This document shows positions 42,365-51,920 of a stretch of DNA of 59,244 nucleotides, piece after piece; position 1 is the stretch's first letter; every line of letters starts with the position of its first letter. A program made the position numbers and the translations under genes. Source of the stretch: an uncultured Eubacteriales bacterium. Its GTDB lineage: Bacteria; Bacillota; Clostridia; Christensenellales; Aristaeellaceae. The notes under the pieces were generated by a model, which ran no database searches, was not told where the DNA came from, and saw only the letters and a program-made list of their open reading frames with translations. The stretch covers positions 1 through 59,244 of the forward strand of contig UQNM01000003.1 in NCBI GenBank assembly GCA_900542395.1. Reading direction: 5' to 3'.

Positions 42365-44551
42365 TTACACGCGGAAAATCTCTATGGTATCCTGCCGCTT
42401 GGCAATCTGTTTAATCACCCAGTCCAGCTCCTGCTTGTTGGCCACCTGAAGCGTCAGCTCAATCGAGCAGGTCTGGTTGTTGTTGACCTTGGCATTGAGC
42501 GCGCAGACCGTCACCTTCTGCGCGGACAGATAGCTCATCAGGTCGGCCAGCAGGTTGTGACGATCCTGCGCGAGAATCTGAATCGAGCCGTTATACGAGG
42601 AATTGACCGTGTCGCTCCATTCGGCCTCCACCCAGCGCGCGGGATCATGCGATGCGTTGACGTTGACACATTCCTTGGAATGGATCGTCACGCCGCGTCC
42701 GCGCGTGATATAGCCGATGATTTCGTCGCCCGGCAGCGGCGTGCAGCACTTGGCAAAGTGAACCTGGCACCCCGGCAACCCGGCGATCTTGATGCCCATG
42801 TCCTCCTTCGAGGAGCTCTTGCCGCCGCGGGCGGGCGTCGTCGGCTCGGCCACGCGCGGCAAAACCGGCACAAGCGGCTTGTCGTGCGCGCGCTGTTCCT
42901 CGCGCAGGCGGGTGACGACCTGCTGCGCCGCAATGCCGCCGCATCCGACCGCCGCGTAGAGATCATCCAAATCCGCAAACGAGAATTTCCGTAGAATCGG
43001 ATCGACATATTCCGTTTTCAGCAGCGACGGCAGGTTGACCGCCTGTCGCTTCGCCTCATAATCGAGCATCTGCTTGCCGTTGGCGATGTTCTCGTCCTTC
43101 AATTCCTTCTTGTAGAACTGCCGGATTTTCGCCTTGGCCTGCGCGGTTTTGACGATTTTGAGCCAGTCACGGCTGGGTCCCTTGCTGTTCTGCTGGGTGA
43201 TGATTTCCACAAAGTCGCCCGTGTTGAGCGGCGTATCCAGCGTCACGATTCGGCCGTTGACCTTCGCGCCGACGCACTTGTTGCCGACCGCGCTGTGGAT
43301 GCGATAGGCAAAGTCGAGGGGCGTTGCGCCCTTCGGCAGGTCGATGATTTCGCCCTTCGGCGTAAAGACGAAGATTTCATCGCTGAACAGATCGACCTTG
43401 AGCGACTTGATGAATTCTTCGGAATCGCGCGTGTCGTTCTGCCAATCCAGAATCTGGCGCAGCCAATAGAGCTTGTTATCCAGCGAATCCGCAACCTGCT
43501 TGCCTTCCTTGTAGCGCCAGTGCGCCGCAATGCCGTATTCCGCGATGCGGTGCATCTCGTAGGTTCGAATCTGCACCTCAAAGGGCATGCCGTTTTCGCC
43601 AACGACCGTCGTATGCAGCGATTGATACATGTTCGGCTTTGGCATGGAGATATAATCCTTGAAGCGGTTGGGCACCTGCTTCCAAAGCGTGTGCACCACG
43701 CCCAGCACGGCATAGCAGTCCTGCACCGTATCCACCAGCACGCGAATGGCGATCAAATCAAAAATCTGCTCAAACGGCTTGTGCTGGAGCACCATCTTGC
43801 GGTATATGCTGTAAAAATGCTTCGGCCGGCCGTCGATTTCGTAGTGAATGTTCATCTCCTTGAGCTTGTCGCTCAGGGTGTCGATCACCGTGCGGATGTT
43901 TTCCTCGCGCTCGGCGCGCTTCATGCCGACCTTGACAATCAGGTTCTGATATCCCTCCGGATCGAGATAGCGCAGGCACAGGTCCTCGAGCTCCTGCTTG
44001 ATTTTATATACGCCCAGACGATGCGCCAGCGGCGCGTAAATGTCAAGCGTCTCCTGCGCGATTCGCTTCTGGCTCTCCGGCGGCTGAGATTTCAGGGTGC
44101 GCATGTTGTGCGTTCTGTCCGCCAATTTGATGAGCACGACGCGGATATCCTTGCTCATCGCCAGAATCATTTTGCGGATGGATTCGGCCTGCTGCTCCAC
44201 GCGGGAGGTAAAATCCAGCCGTTTCAATTTGGTCACGCCATCGACGAGCAGCGCAACCTCCTGCCCGAATTCTTGCTCGATGACCTCGATCGTCACATCG
44301 TCGCAATCCTCCACCGTATCGTGGAGCAGACCGGCGGCGATAGTCGGCGCGTCGAGCATCAGCTTCGCCAGAATTCCGGCCACGGTCAGCGGATGCACGA
44401 AATAGGGTTCGCCCGATTTGCGCAGTTGTCCGGCGTGCGCCTTTTCGGCAAAGTGATACGCCTTTTCCACCAGCTCGACATTGGCCTCCGGGTGATATTT
44501 CACCAGCGTTGCAATCAATTCGTCGAGATTCTTACATTCGTCCTGCGTCAA
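42365..44551 (-). CDS. relA: Bifunctional (p)ppGpp synthetase/hydrolase, RelA/SpoT family
   Basis: A 728-residue long Rel. The HD hydrolase domain has HAGQLRKSGEPYFVHP and LLHDTVED; the synthetase has RFKDYISMPKPNMYQSLHTTV and EVQIRT; then come TGS (TPKGEIIDLPKGATPLDFAY), a zinc-finger-like region with FAKCCTPLPGDEI and a C-terminal ACT domain. Hydrolase and synthetase motifs are both intact. The start is an unusual TTG overlapping the recJ stop (TTGA), eight bases after a G-rich SD; the longer frame is internal to recJ. Confidence 0.95.
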   Translation of the reverse strand: MTQDECKNLDELIATLVKYHPEANVELVEKAYHFAEKAHAGQLRKSGEPYFVHPLTVAGILAKLMLDAPTIAAGLLHDTVEDCDDVTIEVIEQEFGQEVALLVDGVTKLKRLDFTSRVEQQAESIRKMILAMSKDIRVVLIKLADRTHNMRTLKSQPPESQKRIAQETLDIYAPLAHRLGVYKIKQELEDLCLRYLDPEGYQNLIVKVGMKRAEREENIRTVIDTLSDKLKEMNIHYEIDGRPKHFYSIYRKMVLQHKPFEQIFDLIAIRVLVDTVQDCYAVLGVVHTLWKQVPNRFKDYISMPKPNMYQSLHTTVVGENGMPFEVQIRTYEMHRIAEYGIAAHWRYKEGKQVADSLDNKLYWLRQILDWQNDTRDSEEFIKSLKVDLFSDEIFVFTPKGEIIDLPKGATPLDFAYRIHSAVGNKCVGAKVNGRIVTLDTPLNTGDFVEIITQQNSKGPSRDWLKIVKTAQAKAKIRQFYKKELKDENIANGKQMLDYEAKRQAVNLPSLLKTEYVDPILRKFSFADLDDLYAAVGCGGIAAQQVVTRLREEQRAHDKPLVPVLPRVAEPTTPARGGKSSSKEDMGIKIAGLPGCQVHFAKCCTPLPGDEIIGYITRGRGVTIHSKECVNVNASHDPARWVEAEWSDTVNSSYNGSIQILAQDRHNLLADLMSYLSAQKVTVCALNAKVNNNQTCSIELTLQVANKQELDWVIKQIAKRQDTIEIFRV

Positions 44552-46950
44552 AACGGTTTCCCCCCTTCGTCCTTCATCTGTAACAGCTTCGCGCGAAGCA
44601 TGCTGTTTTCCAGCGACACCTTGCCGCTGGGGATGAGCTGGAAGCGAAACGGCTGAAGCGTATATTCGACCAGCCCAAGCTGCTCCATGATGCGCATGCC
44701 GCATCGAATCATGCCCTCGTCCAGCCCGATTGCGGCGGAAAGCACGTTTAGGGTGCAATCCGTCCGTTCCCGCTGGCGCAGCGCCTTATACAGTTGGCGC
44801 AGCGCGTCGTCGCTCGGCAGCAGCCTGCCCGCGCAGGCCGCGCTCTGTGTCCGCATATTGATCACTTCAATGATGCGCGCCTCGGGAAACTGGCGCTTGG
44901 CCAGCGCGCGCTCGCCGTCGCTCAAAAATCCGTCCATCGCGACAATCAGCCTCGGTGAAAACGCGATGTTCGCCCAGTCCGGCGTCATCACCAGCGCGTT
45001 AAAGCCGCGAATATCGCTCGTCCGCTCAATGGCGTAATCCAGTTGAGCATGCATCACGGCCAGATGCACGTTGAGCAGCTTCATCGCCGCCAGCGTGTGC
45101 ACACCGATCAGAATACCCTGATAGCCCTTTTCAAATTCACCGGCCAAGACCGTTTTCGCCTGCTCAAGGGGCATCTGTTCAATGCCCTTCGCTTCCCCCT
45201 CCGGCAGGCACAGGGCGTTCAGCAGCGCGTCATCCAGCGCGTCGCTCTGCCGCTGACATTCGGCAATGAACGCCTTTCCCGGCATATACGCCTGAAGCTG
45301 GCGCAGTTCGCACTGCACACTGCGCTTATCCTGCCAGACGTTGATGGAAAGCGTGATGATCGCTTCAATGATTTCCGGCAGATCGGCCGCGCGGTCGCCC
45401 ATCCGAAAGCCGATGGCCGACCGCATTTCACCGCCCTGCGCAAGCCTCATCCGCAGATGCGCGCCGTCTTTGCCGATGGTTCGCACGTCTGTTGTGTGCA
45501 CGCCGCGCACGCAGAACACCGGCGCAGGATTTCCGAATCCCGTCGGCTGCATGGCAGAAAACGCATCCACAAACGCCTCCGTCATTTCAGAAAGCTCCAA
45601 TTCGAGGTCATATTCCTCCGTCGGAATAAACGCCTCCGGCGCGGCCTGCGCCCGAATGGACTCGCTCAGCCGCCTTCTAAATTCCGGCACATTTTTAGCT
45701 TCAATCGTCAATCCGGCGGCCTGCGCATGCCCGCCGAAGCGAACGAACAGGTCGCGGCATGTGCTCATCGCGTCATGGATGTTCACGCCGGGAATCGACC
45801 GCGCAGAGCCGACGCAGATATCGCCGTCCTGCGCGAGCAGCACCGTCGGCCATTTATATTTTTCCACCAGTCTGGATGCCGCCAGCCCGATGACGCCGGG
45901 ATTCCATCCCTCGCCGCAGACGACAATGGCGCGTTCGTTCATAAAATCAATCTGCTGCCGCGTCATCTCGTCCGCCTGCTTGAAAATATCAATTTCCAGT
46001 TCCCGGCGGCGGATGTTATCCTGATTCAGTTCTTCGGCAATCTCCCTCGCCGTGTCCATTCGCCGTGTCGTCAAAAGCTGAACGCCGCGCGAGGCCAGCG
46101 CCAGCCGCCCGCCCGCGTTGATTCGCGGCGCCATGCGGAACGCAACGTCGGCGGATGTGACCTTCTGCGGGTCAACCCCGGCGGATTCCATCAGCGCAAT
46201 CAGCCCCGGCCGCTGCGTGGCCGCCATCGCCGCCAGCCCATAGGACACAATGACGCGGTTTTCATCCATCAGCGGCACAATATCCGCAATCGTCGCCAGC
46301 GCGGCGAGCTCCCAAAGCGGCTCAATCGCTTCCGTCCCGCCGATTGCCTGAACCAGCTTAAACGCAACGCCCGCGCCGCACAGCCGGCGGAACGGGTAAT
46401 CACCCAGCAGCGGATTGAGCACCGCCTCGCATTCGGGCATCTGCGGCCCGAGCTGGTGGTGATCCGTCACGATCACGCGCATCCCCAATTCCTTCGCCCG
46501 CGCGACCTCCGCCGCGCACGTGATGCCGCAATCCACGGTAATCAGCAGTTTGGAATGTGCCGCAATCTGTTCGACCGCCGCGATATTCAGGCCGTATCCC
46601 TCGCCGTGTCTGTCCGGAATATAAAAATCGACCTGTGCGCCCTGTTTGCGCAAATAGGTCAGAAGAATGGCCGTGGCGGTGACGCCATCCACATCGTAAT
46701 CGCCGAAAACCGTGATCTCCTCATGCTTCTCGATGGCGTCGCGGATGACGGCGACCGCTTTCCCCATATCCTGCATCAGCATCGGGTCATGCAGATCCTC
46801 GCGCTTCGGATGCAGATAGCGCTCGATTTTTTCCGGCGTGTCGATTTGCCGATCCAGCAGCAGCTCCAGAAGCCTGTCGGGCAATCCAAGCGAGGCAAGC
46901 TCCGGCGGAACCTGCCTCTTTTCCTGATTTTTCGGTATCAATCGAAGCAT
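44548..46950 (-). CDS. recJ: Single-stranded-DNA exonuclease RecJ
   Basis: An 800-residue DHH-family 5'-3' exonuclease. Motif I is FGDYDVDGVTATA near residue 82, the DHH motif is VTDHHQLG near 160, and DHHA1 ends with GGHAQAAGLTIE near 405; an OB-fold and a C-terminal extension follow. It acts in RecF-type recombination and repair. GGGGG-type SD precedes the ATG. The clostridial apt gene often found between recJ and relA is absent. The leader has strong competing hairpins. Confidence 0.95.
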   Translation of the reverse strand: MLRLIPKNQEKRQVPPELASLGLPDRLLELLLDRQIDTPEKIERYLHPKREDLHDPMLMQDMGKAVAVIRDAIEKHEEITVFGDYDVDGVTATAILLTYLRKQGAQVDFYIPDRHGEGYGLNIAAVEQIAAHSKLLITVDCGITCAAEVARAKELGMRVIVTDHHQLGPQMPECEAVLNPLLGDYPFRRLCGAGVAFKLVQAIGGTEAIEPLWELAALATIADIVPLMDENRVIVSYGLAAMAATQRPGLIALMESAGVDPQKVTSADVAFRMAPRINAGGRLALASRGVQLLTTRRMDTAREIAEELNQDNIRRRELEIDIFKQADEMTRQQIDFMNERAIVVCGEGWNPGVIGLAASRLVEKYKWPTVLLAQDGDICVGSARSIPGVNIHDAMSTCRDLFVRFGGHAQAAGLTIEAKNVPEFRRRLSESIRAQAAPEAFIPTEEYDLELELSEMTEAFVDAFSAMQPTGFGNPAPVFCVRGVHTTDVRTIGKDGAHLRMRLAQGGEMRSAIGFRMGDRAADLPEIIEAIITLSINVWQDKRSVQCELRQLQAYMPGKAFIAECQRQSDALDDALLNALCLPEGEAKGIEQMPLEQAKTVLAGEFEKGYQGILIGVHTLAAMKLLNVHLAVMHAQLDYAIERTSDIRGFNALVMTPDWANIAFSPRLIVAMDGFLSDGERALAKRQFPEARIIEVINMRTQSAACAGRLLPSDDALRQLYKALRQRERTDCTLNVLSAAIGLDEGMIRCGMRIMEQLGLVEYTLQPFRFQLIPSGKVSLENSMLRAKLLQMKDEGGKPF

Positions 46951-47058
46951 GCCGAAGCCCCCTTTCTCCCTCGTGGTTTGGCGATAAACGCAAATTCGCG
47001 TTCATCGCCAAACCAGAGGGCTGATCCTCTGATTTGGCGGGCTGAATCGCCCGGTTGA
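46951..47058 (-). promoter_or_regulatory. Structured leader between secF and recJ
   Basis: On the minus strand CCAAATCAGAGG can pair with CCTCTGGTTTGG, or the latter can begin a longer stem (TTTGGCGATGAACGC with GCGTTTATCGCCAAA, GAATTT loop) that extends to CGAGG just before the recJ SD. The two structures exclude one another. No T-run is present, so a simple terminator is not indicated. Confidence 0.5.
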
Positions 47059-47964
47059 TTACGCCTTGGCCTTCGCGCGCTTGCTCGCGTCGCGCTTGTC
47101 CATCAGCGCCGCCCACACATAGCCGTTGATCAGGTTCGCGGAATAGGTGCCCGCGACAATGCCGATAATCAGCGGGAGCGCAAACTGCTTGATGGAGTCC
47201 ACGCCCATGATGTACAGGGTAACGATGGTCAGCAGCGTGGTGATCGTCGTGTTCAGCGTGCGGGAGAGGGACTCCTGCACGGAGAGATTCACGATGCTCT
47301 CACGATTCAACTGGCGCAGCGTACTCTTGTGGGAATTTTCGCGAATGCGGTCAAAGATGATGATCGTATTGTTGATGGAATAACCCACGATGGTCAGCAG
47401 CGCGGCGATGAACGTCGTCTCCACGCGGATGAAGCTGTGCAGCAGCACCACCGCGGAGAGCATGATCGCCACGTCATGCAGCAGACCGATGATCGCAGCC
47501 AGACCGGAATAGAAGTCGAAGCGAACCGCGATGTACAGCAGCATCAGCACCGCCGCAAGGCTCACGCTCTTGATGGCGTTGTTAATCAGATCGCGGCCCG
47601 CAATCGCGCCCACGCGGGAAATATCGACGTATTCCATGCCGGTGTATTTCTCGCCGAGCGTGTTTTCCAGCGCCGTGCGGAGATCGTCCGTGTTCTCCTT
47701 GTCGCTGATGCGAATCTGCACCTGCGTGTCGTTTTCGCCCGTCTTGGCGATCTGCGCGTCGGAGATGCCGTTGTCGGCCAGAACCTTTTCGACGTCCGCA
47801 GTTTCAAACTGCTCGCCCATGTTGTAGGTCATAATGGTGCCGCCGGTAAAATCAACGCCCAGATTCATGCCGTGGCCGGTCAGCGTCATCACCAGCGCCA
47901 CGACCATGATGGCGATGGAAACGGCTGCGCAGGGCTTGAGGTGGCTTTTCACTTTGATATCCAT
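47059..47964 (-). CDS. secF: Protein translocase subunit SecF
   Basis: A 301-residue membrane protein with six helices and one large outer loop. GVDFTGGTIM follows the first helix; YSINNTIIIFDRIREN lies in the conserved D5 region of SecD/F. It works with SecD to pull exported proteins across using the ion gradient. GGAGGAAT precedes the ATG. SecD and SecF are separate genes here, unlike the B. subtilis fusion. Confidence 0.95.
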   Translation of the reverse strand: MDIKVKSHLKPCAAVSIAIMVVALVMTLTGHGMNLGVDFTGGTIMTYNMGEQFETADVEKVLADNGISDAQIAKTGENDTQVQIRISDKENTDDLRTALENTLGEKYTGMEYVDISRVGAIAGRDLINNAIKSVSLAAVLMLLYIAVRFDFYSGLAAIIGLLHDVAIMLSAVVLLHSFIRVETTFIAALLTIVGYSINNTIIIFDRIRENSHKSTLRQLNRESIVNLSVQESLSRTLNTTITTLLTIVTLYIMGVDSIKQFALPLIIGIVAGTYSANLINGYVWAALMDKRDASKRAKAKA

Positions 47965-47985
47965 GTTTCATTCCTCCTCGCCTTA

Positions 47986-49248
47986 TCACACGTAGAGCTT
48001 CTGGTTCTTGATGCCGAGGTCGGCAAAGATATCCAGCAGCTTGTGGGTGACGAACACAGCCGTGACCAGAGAGGTCGCCACGCCGATGCCCAGCGTCAGC
48101 GCAAAGCCGCGCACGGAGCCGGTGCCGAAGGCATACAGCACGACGGCGGCGATGATGGTCGTCACGTTCGAGTCGATGATGGCAGAAAGCGCGTTGGAGA
48201 AGCCCTTGCGAACGGCGGAGCCAATCGGGCGGCCGTTCTTGACTTCCTCACGAATGCGCTCAAAGATGACAACGTTCGCGTCAACAGCCATGCCGATGCC
48301 CAGGATGATACCCGCGACGCCCGGCAGGGTTAGCTGCGCGCCGGTCAGCGCCAGCAGCAGCACGACAATCATAATGTAAATGGTCAGCGCGATGTCCGCC
48401 ACGAGGCCGCAGAGGCGATAGCGGAAGAGCATGAACAGCATGACCAGCGCCACGCCGATGATGCCCGCCTGAATCGCGCGGTCGAGCGCCTCAACGCCCA
48501 GCGTCGCGGAAATGGCGCTCACTTCGAGCTGCGTCAGGTTCAGCGGCAGCGCGCCGGAAAGGATCAGGGTCGCCAGGTTCTTCGCCTCGTCCGCGGTGAA
48601 GTTGCCGGTGATTTCGCCCTTGCCGCCGGCGATGACGGTGTTGACCGTCGCGCGGGAGATGGTCTCGCCGTCCAGCGTGATGGAGATGGTCTTGCCGAGG
48701 TTGGCCGCCGTGGCTTCCGCGAAGATCTTCGCGCCCTCGTCGGTCAGCTCGAAGGCGATGCAGGGCTTGCCGTCCTGATCCTGCGCCGCCTGCGCATTCT
48801 TCACCATCGAGCCTTCCATCAGGTTGTTGCCGCTCTCATCGACAAAGTAGAGCTGAGCCGGTGTACCGATGATGGTCAGGATCTGGTTCGGGTCAGACAC
48901 ATTCGGAATCTCCACGCGGATGCGGTCGCTGCCCTGACGGGTGACGGTCGCCTCGGTGAAGCCCTGACGGGTCAAACGGCTGGTGAGGATGCTCACCGTG
49001 GATTCCATCTTGGTGTCAAAATCCGGGTCGCCGTTGTTCTCCGCCTGATAGACGGTATAAACGCCGCCGCGCAGGTCAAGGCCGAGGCTGATTGCATCGC
49101 CCCACGGCTTGAGGTAGTTGATCATCGTGCCCTTGCCGAAGCCGCACAGGCCCAGATAGGCGCAAATGGCGACGACAACAATGATTGCGACGAGCGAAAC
49201 CAGCGCGCGGGCGCGCAGATTTTTCGCCTTAGCATGCTTGTTAGCCAT
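47986..49248 (-). CDS. secD: Protein translocase subunit SecD
   Basis: A 420-residue membrane protein with helix 1 at ~15-35, GLDLRGGVYTVYQ, a P1 domain shorter than in E. coli, then five helices with GMAVDANVVIFERIREE (D5 motif) and a cytoplasmic tail. The ATG at 49248 follows GAGGAAA; an upstream in-frame extension lacks an SD and overlaps the previous gene. SecD and SecF are translated from one message. Confidence 0.95.
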   Translation of the reverse strand: MANKHAKAKNLRARALVSLVAIIVVVAICAYLGLCGFGKGTMINYLKPWGDAISLGLDLRGGVYTVYQAENNGDPDFDTKMESTVSILTSRLTRQGFTEATVTRQGSDRIRVEIPNVSDPNQILTIIGTPAQLYFVDESGNNLMEGSMVKNAQAAQDQDGKPCIAFELTDEGAKIFAEATAANLGKTISITLDGETISRATVNTVIAGGKGEITGNFTADEAKNLATLILSGALPLNLTQLEVSAISATLGVEALDRAIQAGIIGVALVMLFMLFRYRLCGLVADIALTIYIMIVVLLLALTGAQLTLPGVAGIILGIGMAVDANVVIFERIREEVKNGRPIGSAVRKGFSNALSAIIDSNVTTIIAAVVLYAFGTGSVRGFALTLGIGVATSLVTAVFVTHKLLDIFADLGIKNQKLYV

Positions 49249-49303
49249 AACGTTTTTCCTCGCTTTTGATATTGTTGAAAGGTTCGCATCTCCTTTTTTC
49301 GCG

Positions 49304-49669
49304 CTATGCGAACCCATCACCCAAGGGAAATGCCCGATAGACGGTCTTCATATAGCTTTCGCTTCCCGGCAGAATGTTGCCGTTCGCGTCGCGCCGCTGC
49401 AAAAGCGCCGCTGCGCGCTGCCCTTCCCGGTTCGCGGAAAAGGCGAAGCGATGCTCCCCGCCCGGCCGAATCTCCCGACGCGCATCCGTCAGCGGCTCCT
49501 GTGCCGCATTGGGCGCGGCGCAGAGCCATGCCTGCCTTTGGCTCAGGTCGGGCATGCGCTGCCCATCGCTTTCCGAGGAGATCAATCGCCCCGCTCCGGC
49601 CAGCAGCAGGCAGACAAATACAAAAAGCACAATCGCCCCGCTGCATACGCGGGATCCTTTTGCTTTCAT
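49304..49669 (-). CDS. Small membrane-anchored protein of unknown function
   Basis: A 121-residue protein with one N-terminal hydrophobic helix (GAIVLFVFVCLLLAGAG, ~11-27) and an outer domain of ~90 residues rich in Arg and Ala, with no recognised motif. The ATG has AAGGAGGG six bases upstream. It is the first gene after the promoter and precedes secD by 55 bases. Position suggests a yajC-like place, but it does not look like YajC. Confidence 0.65.
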   Translation of the reverse strand: MKAKGSRVCSGAIVLFVFVCLLLAGAGRLISSESDGQRMPDLSQRQAWLCAAPNAAQEPLTDARREIRPGGEHRFAFSANREGQRAAALLQRRDANGNILPGSESYMKTVYRAFPLGDGFA

Positions 49670-49743
49670 CGTATCGCCCTCCTTTCGCCGTGCCGTGTTC
49701 TCCGCCAAACGGGTCTATGCCGCCCTATATAAGCATATCCTCA

Positions 49744-49772
49744 ATTATATGCGTAAACGGGGATTCCGTCAA
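49744..49772 (-). promoter_or_regulatory. Sigma-A promoter of the secDF-recJ-relA unit
   Basis: TTGACG (49772-49767) and TATAAT (49749-49744) are separated by 17 bases. It lies 75 bases before the small membrane-protein start and may drive a transcript of twelve or more genes. Confidence 0.85.
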
Positions 49773-49822
49773 GTTTTCTGCACATGAAACAGCAAAAAAG
49801 AGCGCTGAAACCGTACAATTAC

Positions 49823-49855
49823 GAAAAAACTGCCGCTTTCTTTCAAACGGCAGTT
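49823..49855 (-). terminator. Rho-independent terminator after coaBC
   Basis: Minus strand: AACTGCCG and CGGCAGTT pair around a 12-base loop and run into six T, six bases past the coaBC stop. Confidence 0.9.
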
Positions 49856-49861
49856 CATCAT

Positions 49862-51058
49862 TTATTCTCTTCTGAGCGCCAGCGCGCGATCGAGAATCCG
49901 CTGCGCGACCTCCGCCTTGCTCATCATCGGCAGCGCCTCCTGCCCGTCTTTCGTGATGAGCGTCACGATATTGGTGTCCACGTCAAATCCCGCGCCGGGG
50001 CGCGTCACGTCGTTGGCCACGATCATATCGAGATTCTTGCGCGCCAGCTTGTCCTTCGCGTGTGCCAGAACGTCGTTGGTTTCCGCCGCAAAGCCGACAA
50101 AAACCTGCCCGCTCCGCTTGGCCTTTCCGAGCGTCGCGGCAACGTCCGGGTTTTCCACCAACGTGAAGGTCATCGGTTCGCCGCCCTGCTTTTTGATCTT
50201 CTGGGGCGCGACTTCCTTCGCCCGATAATCCGCCGGCGCGGCGGCCTGAATCAGCAGATCCTGCTCCCGTGCCAGCTCGCTCGCCCGGTCAAGCAGCTCC
50301 TGCGTCGTCGTAAACGGCACGAGCTTCACGCCTAGCGGCGCTTCGATTGCAACCGGGCCGCTGAGCAGCGTCACCTCCGCGCCGCGCTTTTGCGCCGCCT
50401 GCGCAATGGCGTAGCCCATCTTGCCGGAGGATCGGTTGGATATATAGCGAACCGGATCAAGCGCCTCTCTGGACGGCCCCGCCGTCACCATGACGCGCAG
50501 GCCTTCCATATCCTTTTTCGCAAAAAGCAGCTCGCAGGCGCGTTCGGCAATAACTTCAACGTCTTCCAGCTTTCCCGCTCCGCTGTCCCCACAGGCAAGA
50601 TGGCCGGAAACCGGCGCGACGATTTCAACGCCGCGCGCCCGAAGCGTCTTGACGTTTTGCTGCACGGCGGCGTTTTCCCACATGCCGGTATTCATCGCGG
50701 GCGCAACCAGAACAGGCGCGCGCGTCGCCATCACCGTCGTAGACAGCATGTCATCCGCAATGCCGCAGGCCATTTTGCCCATGATGTTGGCCGTCGCGGG
50801 CGCAATCAGAAACAGATCCGCGCGTTTGGCCAGCGCGATGTGCTCGACCTCCCACGTCTGCGGGCGGTCAAACGTATCCACCGCAACGGGATGACCGGAG
50901 AGCGTTTCAAACGTCAGCGGCGCAACAAAACGGCATGCGTTCTGCGTCATCACAACAAAAACGTCGATGCCCCGCTTTTGCAGCAGGCGCAGCAGCTCGC
51001 ATGCCTTATAAACCGCAATGCCCCCGGTCACGCCGAGGACAACGCACGGTTTCTTCAT
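49862..51058 (-). CDS. coaBC: Bifunctional phosphopantothenoylcysteine decarboxylase/synthase
   Basis: About 398 residues. CoaC domain (~1-185): GVTGGIAVYKA, the catalytic-region His in VEHIALAKRAD, APAMNTGMW and active-site Cys in GHLACGDSGAGK. CoaB domain (~190-398): VTAGPSREALDPVRYISN, RSSGKMGYA and AAAPADYR. It makes 4'-phosphopantetheine for CoA in two steps. Start ATG 51058 lies just past the rpoZ stop; an in-frame ATG at 51070, overlapping rpoZ, is also possible. Confidence 0.95.
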   Translation of the reverse strand: MKKPCVVLGVTGGIAVYKACELLRLLQKRGIDVFVVMTQNACRFVAPLTFETLSGHPVAVDTFDRPQTWEVEHIALAKRADLFLIAPATANIMGKMACGIADDMLSTTVMATRAPVLVAPAMNTGMWENAAVQQNVKTLRARGVEIVAPVSGHLACGDSGAGKLEDVEVIAERACELLFAKKDMEGLRVMVTAGPSREALDPVRYISNRSSGKMGYAIAQAAQKRGAEVTLLSGPVAIEAPLGVKLVPFTTTQELLDRASELAREQDLLIQAAAPADYRAKEVAPQKIKKQGGEPMTFTLVENPDVAATLGKAKRSGQVFVGFAAETNDVLAHAKDKLARKNLDMIVANDVTRPGAGFDVDTNIVTLITKDGQEALPMMSKAEVAQRILDRALALRRE

Positions 51059-51059
51059 C

Positions 51060-51281
51060 TCACTTGACATCAATTTCCGGGGAACGCTCGTAGGTGATCA
51101 GCCCGCGATTCACCTCGTCAATCGCGACGGAGAGAGGCATATTCTCCTTGTCCTTGGCGTCGATGAGCGGCGGGACGCCGTCGATGAGCTGACGGGCGCG
51201 CTTGCTCGTTTCAACAACCAGCGTATAGCGGCAATCCGCCTTTTCAAGAAGCTGCAAAATCGTAGGATCGGTCATAGACAT
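51060..51281 (-). CDS. rpoZ: RNA polymerase omega subunit
   Basis: A 73-residue protein between gmk and coaBC, the standard rpoZ place in Firmicutes. It has the omega pattern LEKADCRYTLVVETSKRARQL, followed by AIDEVNRGLITYE. It helps assemble the beta' subunit and binds ppGpp in some bacteria. GAGGAGG precedes the ATG. Confidence 0.92.
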   Translation of the reverse strand: MSMTDPTILQLLEKADCRYTLVVETSKRARQLIDGVPPLIDAKDKENMPLSVAIDEVNRGLITYERSPEIDVK

Positions 51282-51338
51282 ATCGGGTTTTCCTCCTCTA
51301 AAATATCGCCGTGAAGCGGGTTCATTGCGCTTTGGGCA

Positions 51339-51920
51339 TCAGGCCTCGCCTGTGCTCTTGAGAAATACATCACGCAGGCTCTGATAAGCGGCCTCGATAT
51401 CGCCGCCGTTGACGATCTGATAATCGTATTGCGGCGCATACGGCAATTCGCGCTTGGCGGTTTCCAGCCGCTCGCGGACTTTCTCTTCGGTCTCTGTGCC
51501 GCGCCCGCGCAGCCGGTGCTCCAGTTCTTCAAAGCTCGGCGGCAGAATAAACACGCTGACACATTCGGGCATGCTCTTCATCACCTGAAGCGCACCCTGC
51601 ACGTCGATCTCCAGCACGACGTTCATTCCGCTGTCCAGCAGCTTTTCCACGTAGGCACGCGGCGTGCCGTAGCAGTTGCCTGCAAATTCGGCATGCTCCA
51701 GAAATTCATTATTCTTCACGCGCCGTTCAAACTCCTGCCTAGAGATGAAAAAGTAATCCTTTCCGTCCACCTCGCCTTCGCGCGGCCCGCGCGTCGTTGC
51801 GGAAACGGAATATGCGATTCGGCCGGCAAATTCCTCAAACAATTTGGCCTTCAGCGTGCCCTTTCCCACGCCGGACGGCCCGGAAAAGACAAACAGAACG
51901 CCCCTCTTCCCCTTGTGCAT
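51339..51920 (-). CDS. gmk: Guanylate kinase
   Basis: A 193-residue P-loop kinase (GMP to GDP). SGPSGVGKGTL is the Walker A site at ~13-23, SVSATTRGPREGEVDGKDY binds GMP, and EIDVQGALQVM carries the Asp of the core. The length is typical. Its ATG overlaps the remA stop. Confidence 0.97.
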   Translation of the reverse strand: MHKGKRGVLFVFSGPSGVGKGTLKAKLFEEFAGRIAYSVSATTRGPREGEVDGKDYFFISRQEFERRVKNNEFLEHAEFAGNCYGTPRAYVEKLLDSGMNVVLEIDVQGALQVMKSMPECVSVFILPPSFEELEHRLRGRGTETEEKVRERLETAKRELPYAPQYDYQIVNGGDIEAAYQSLRDVFLKSTGEA

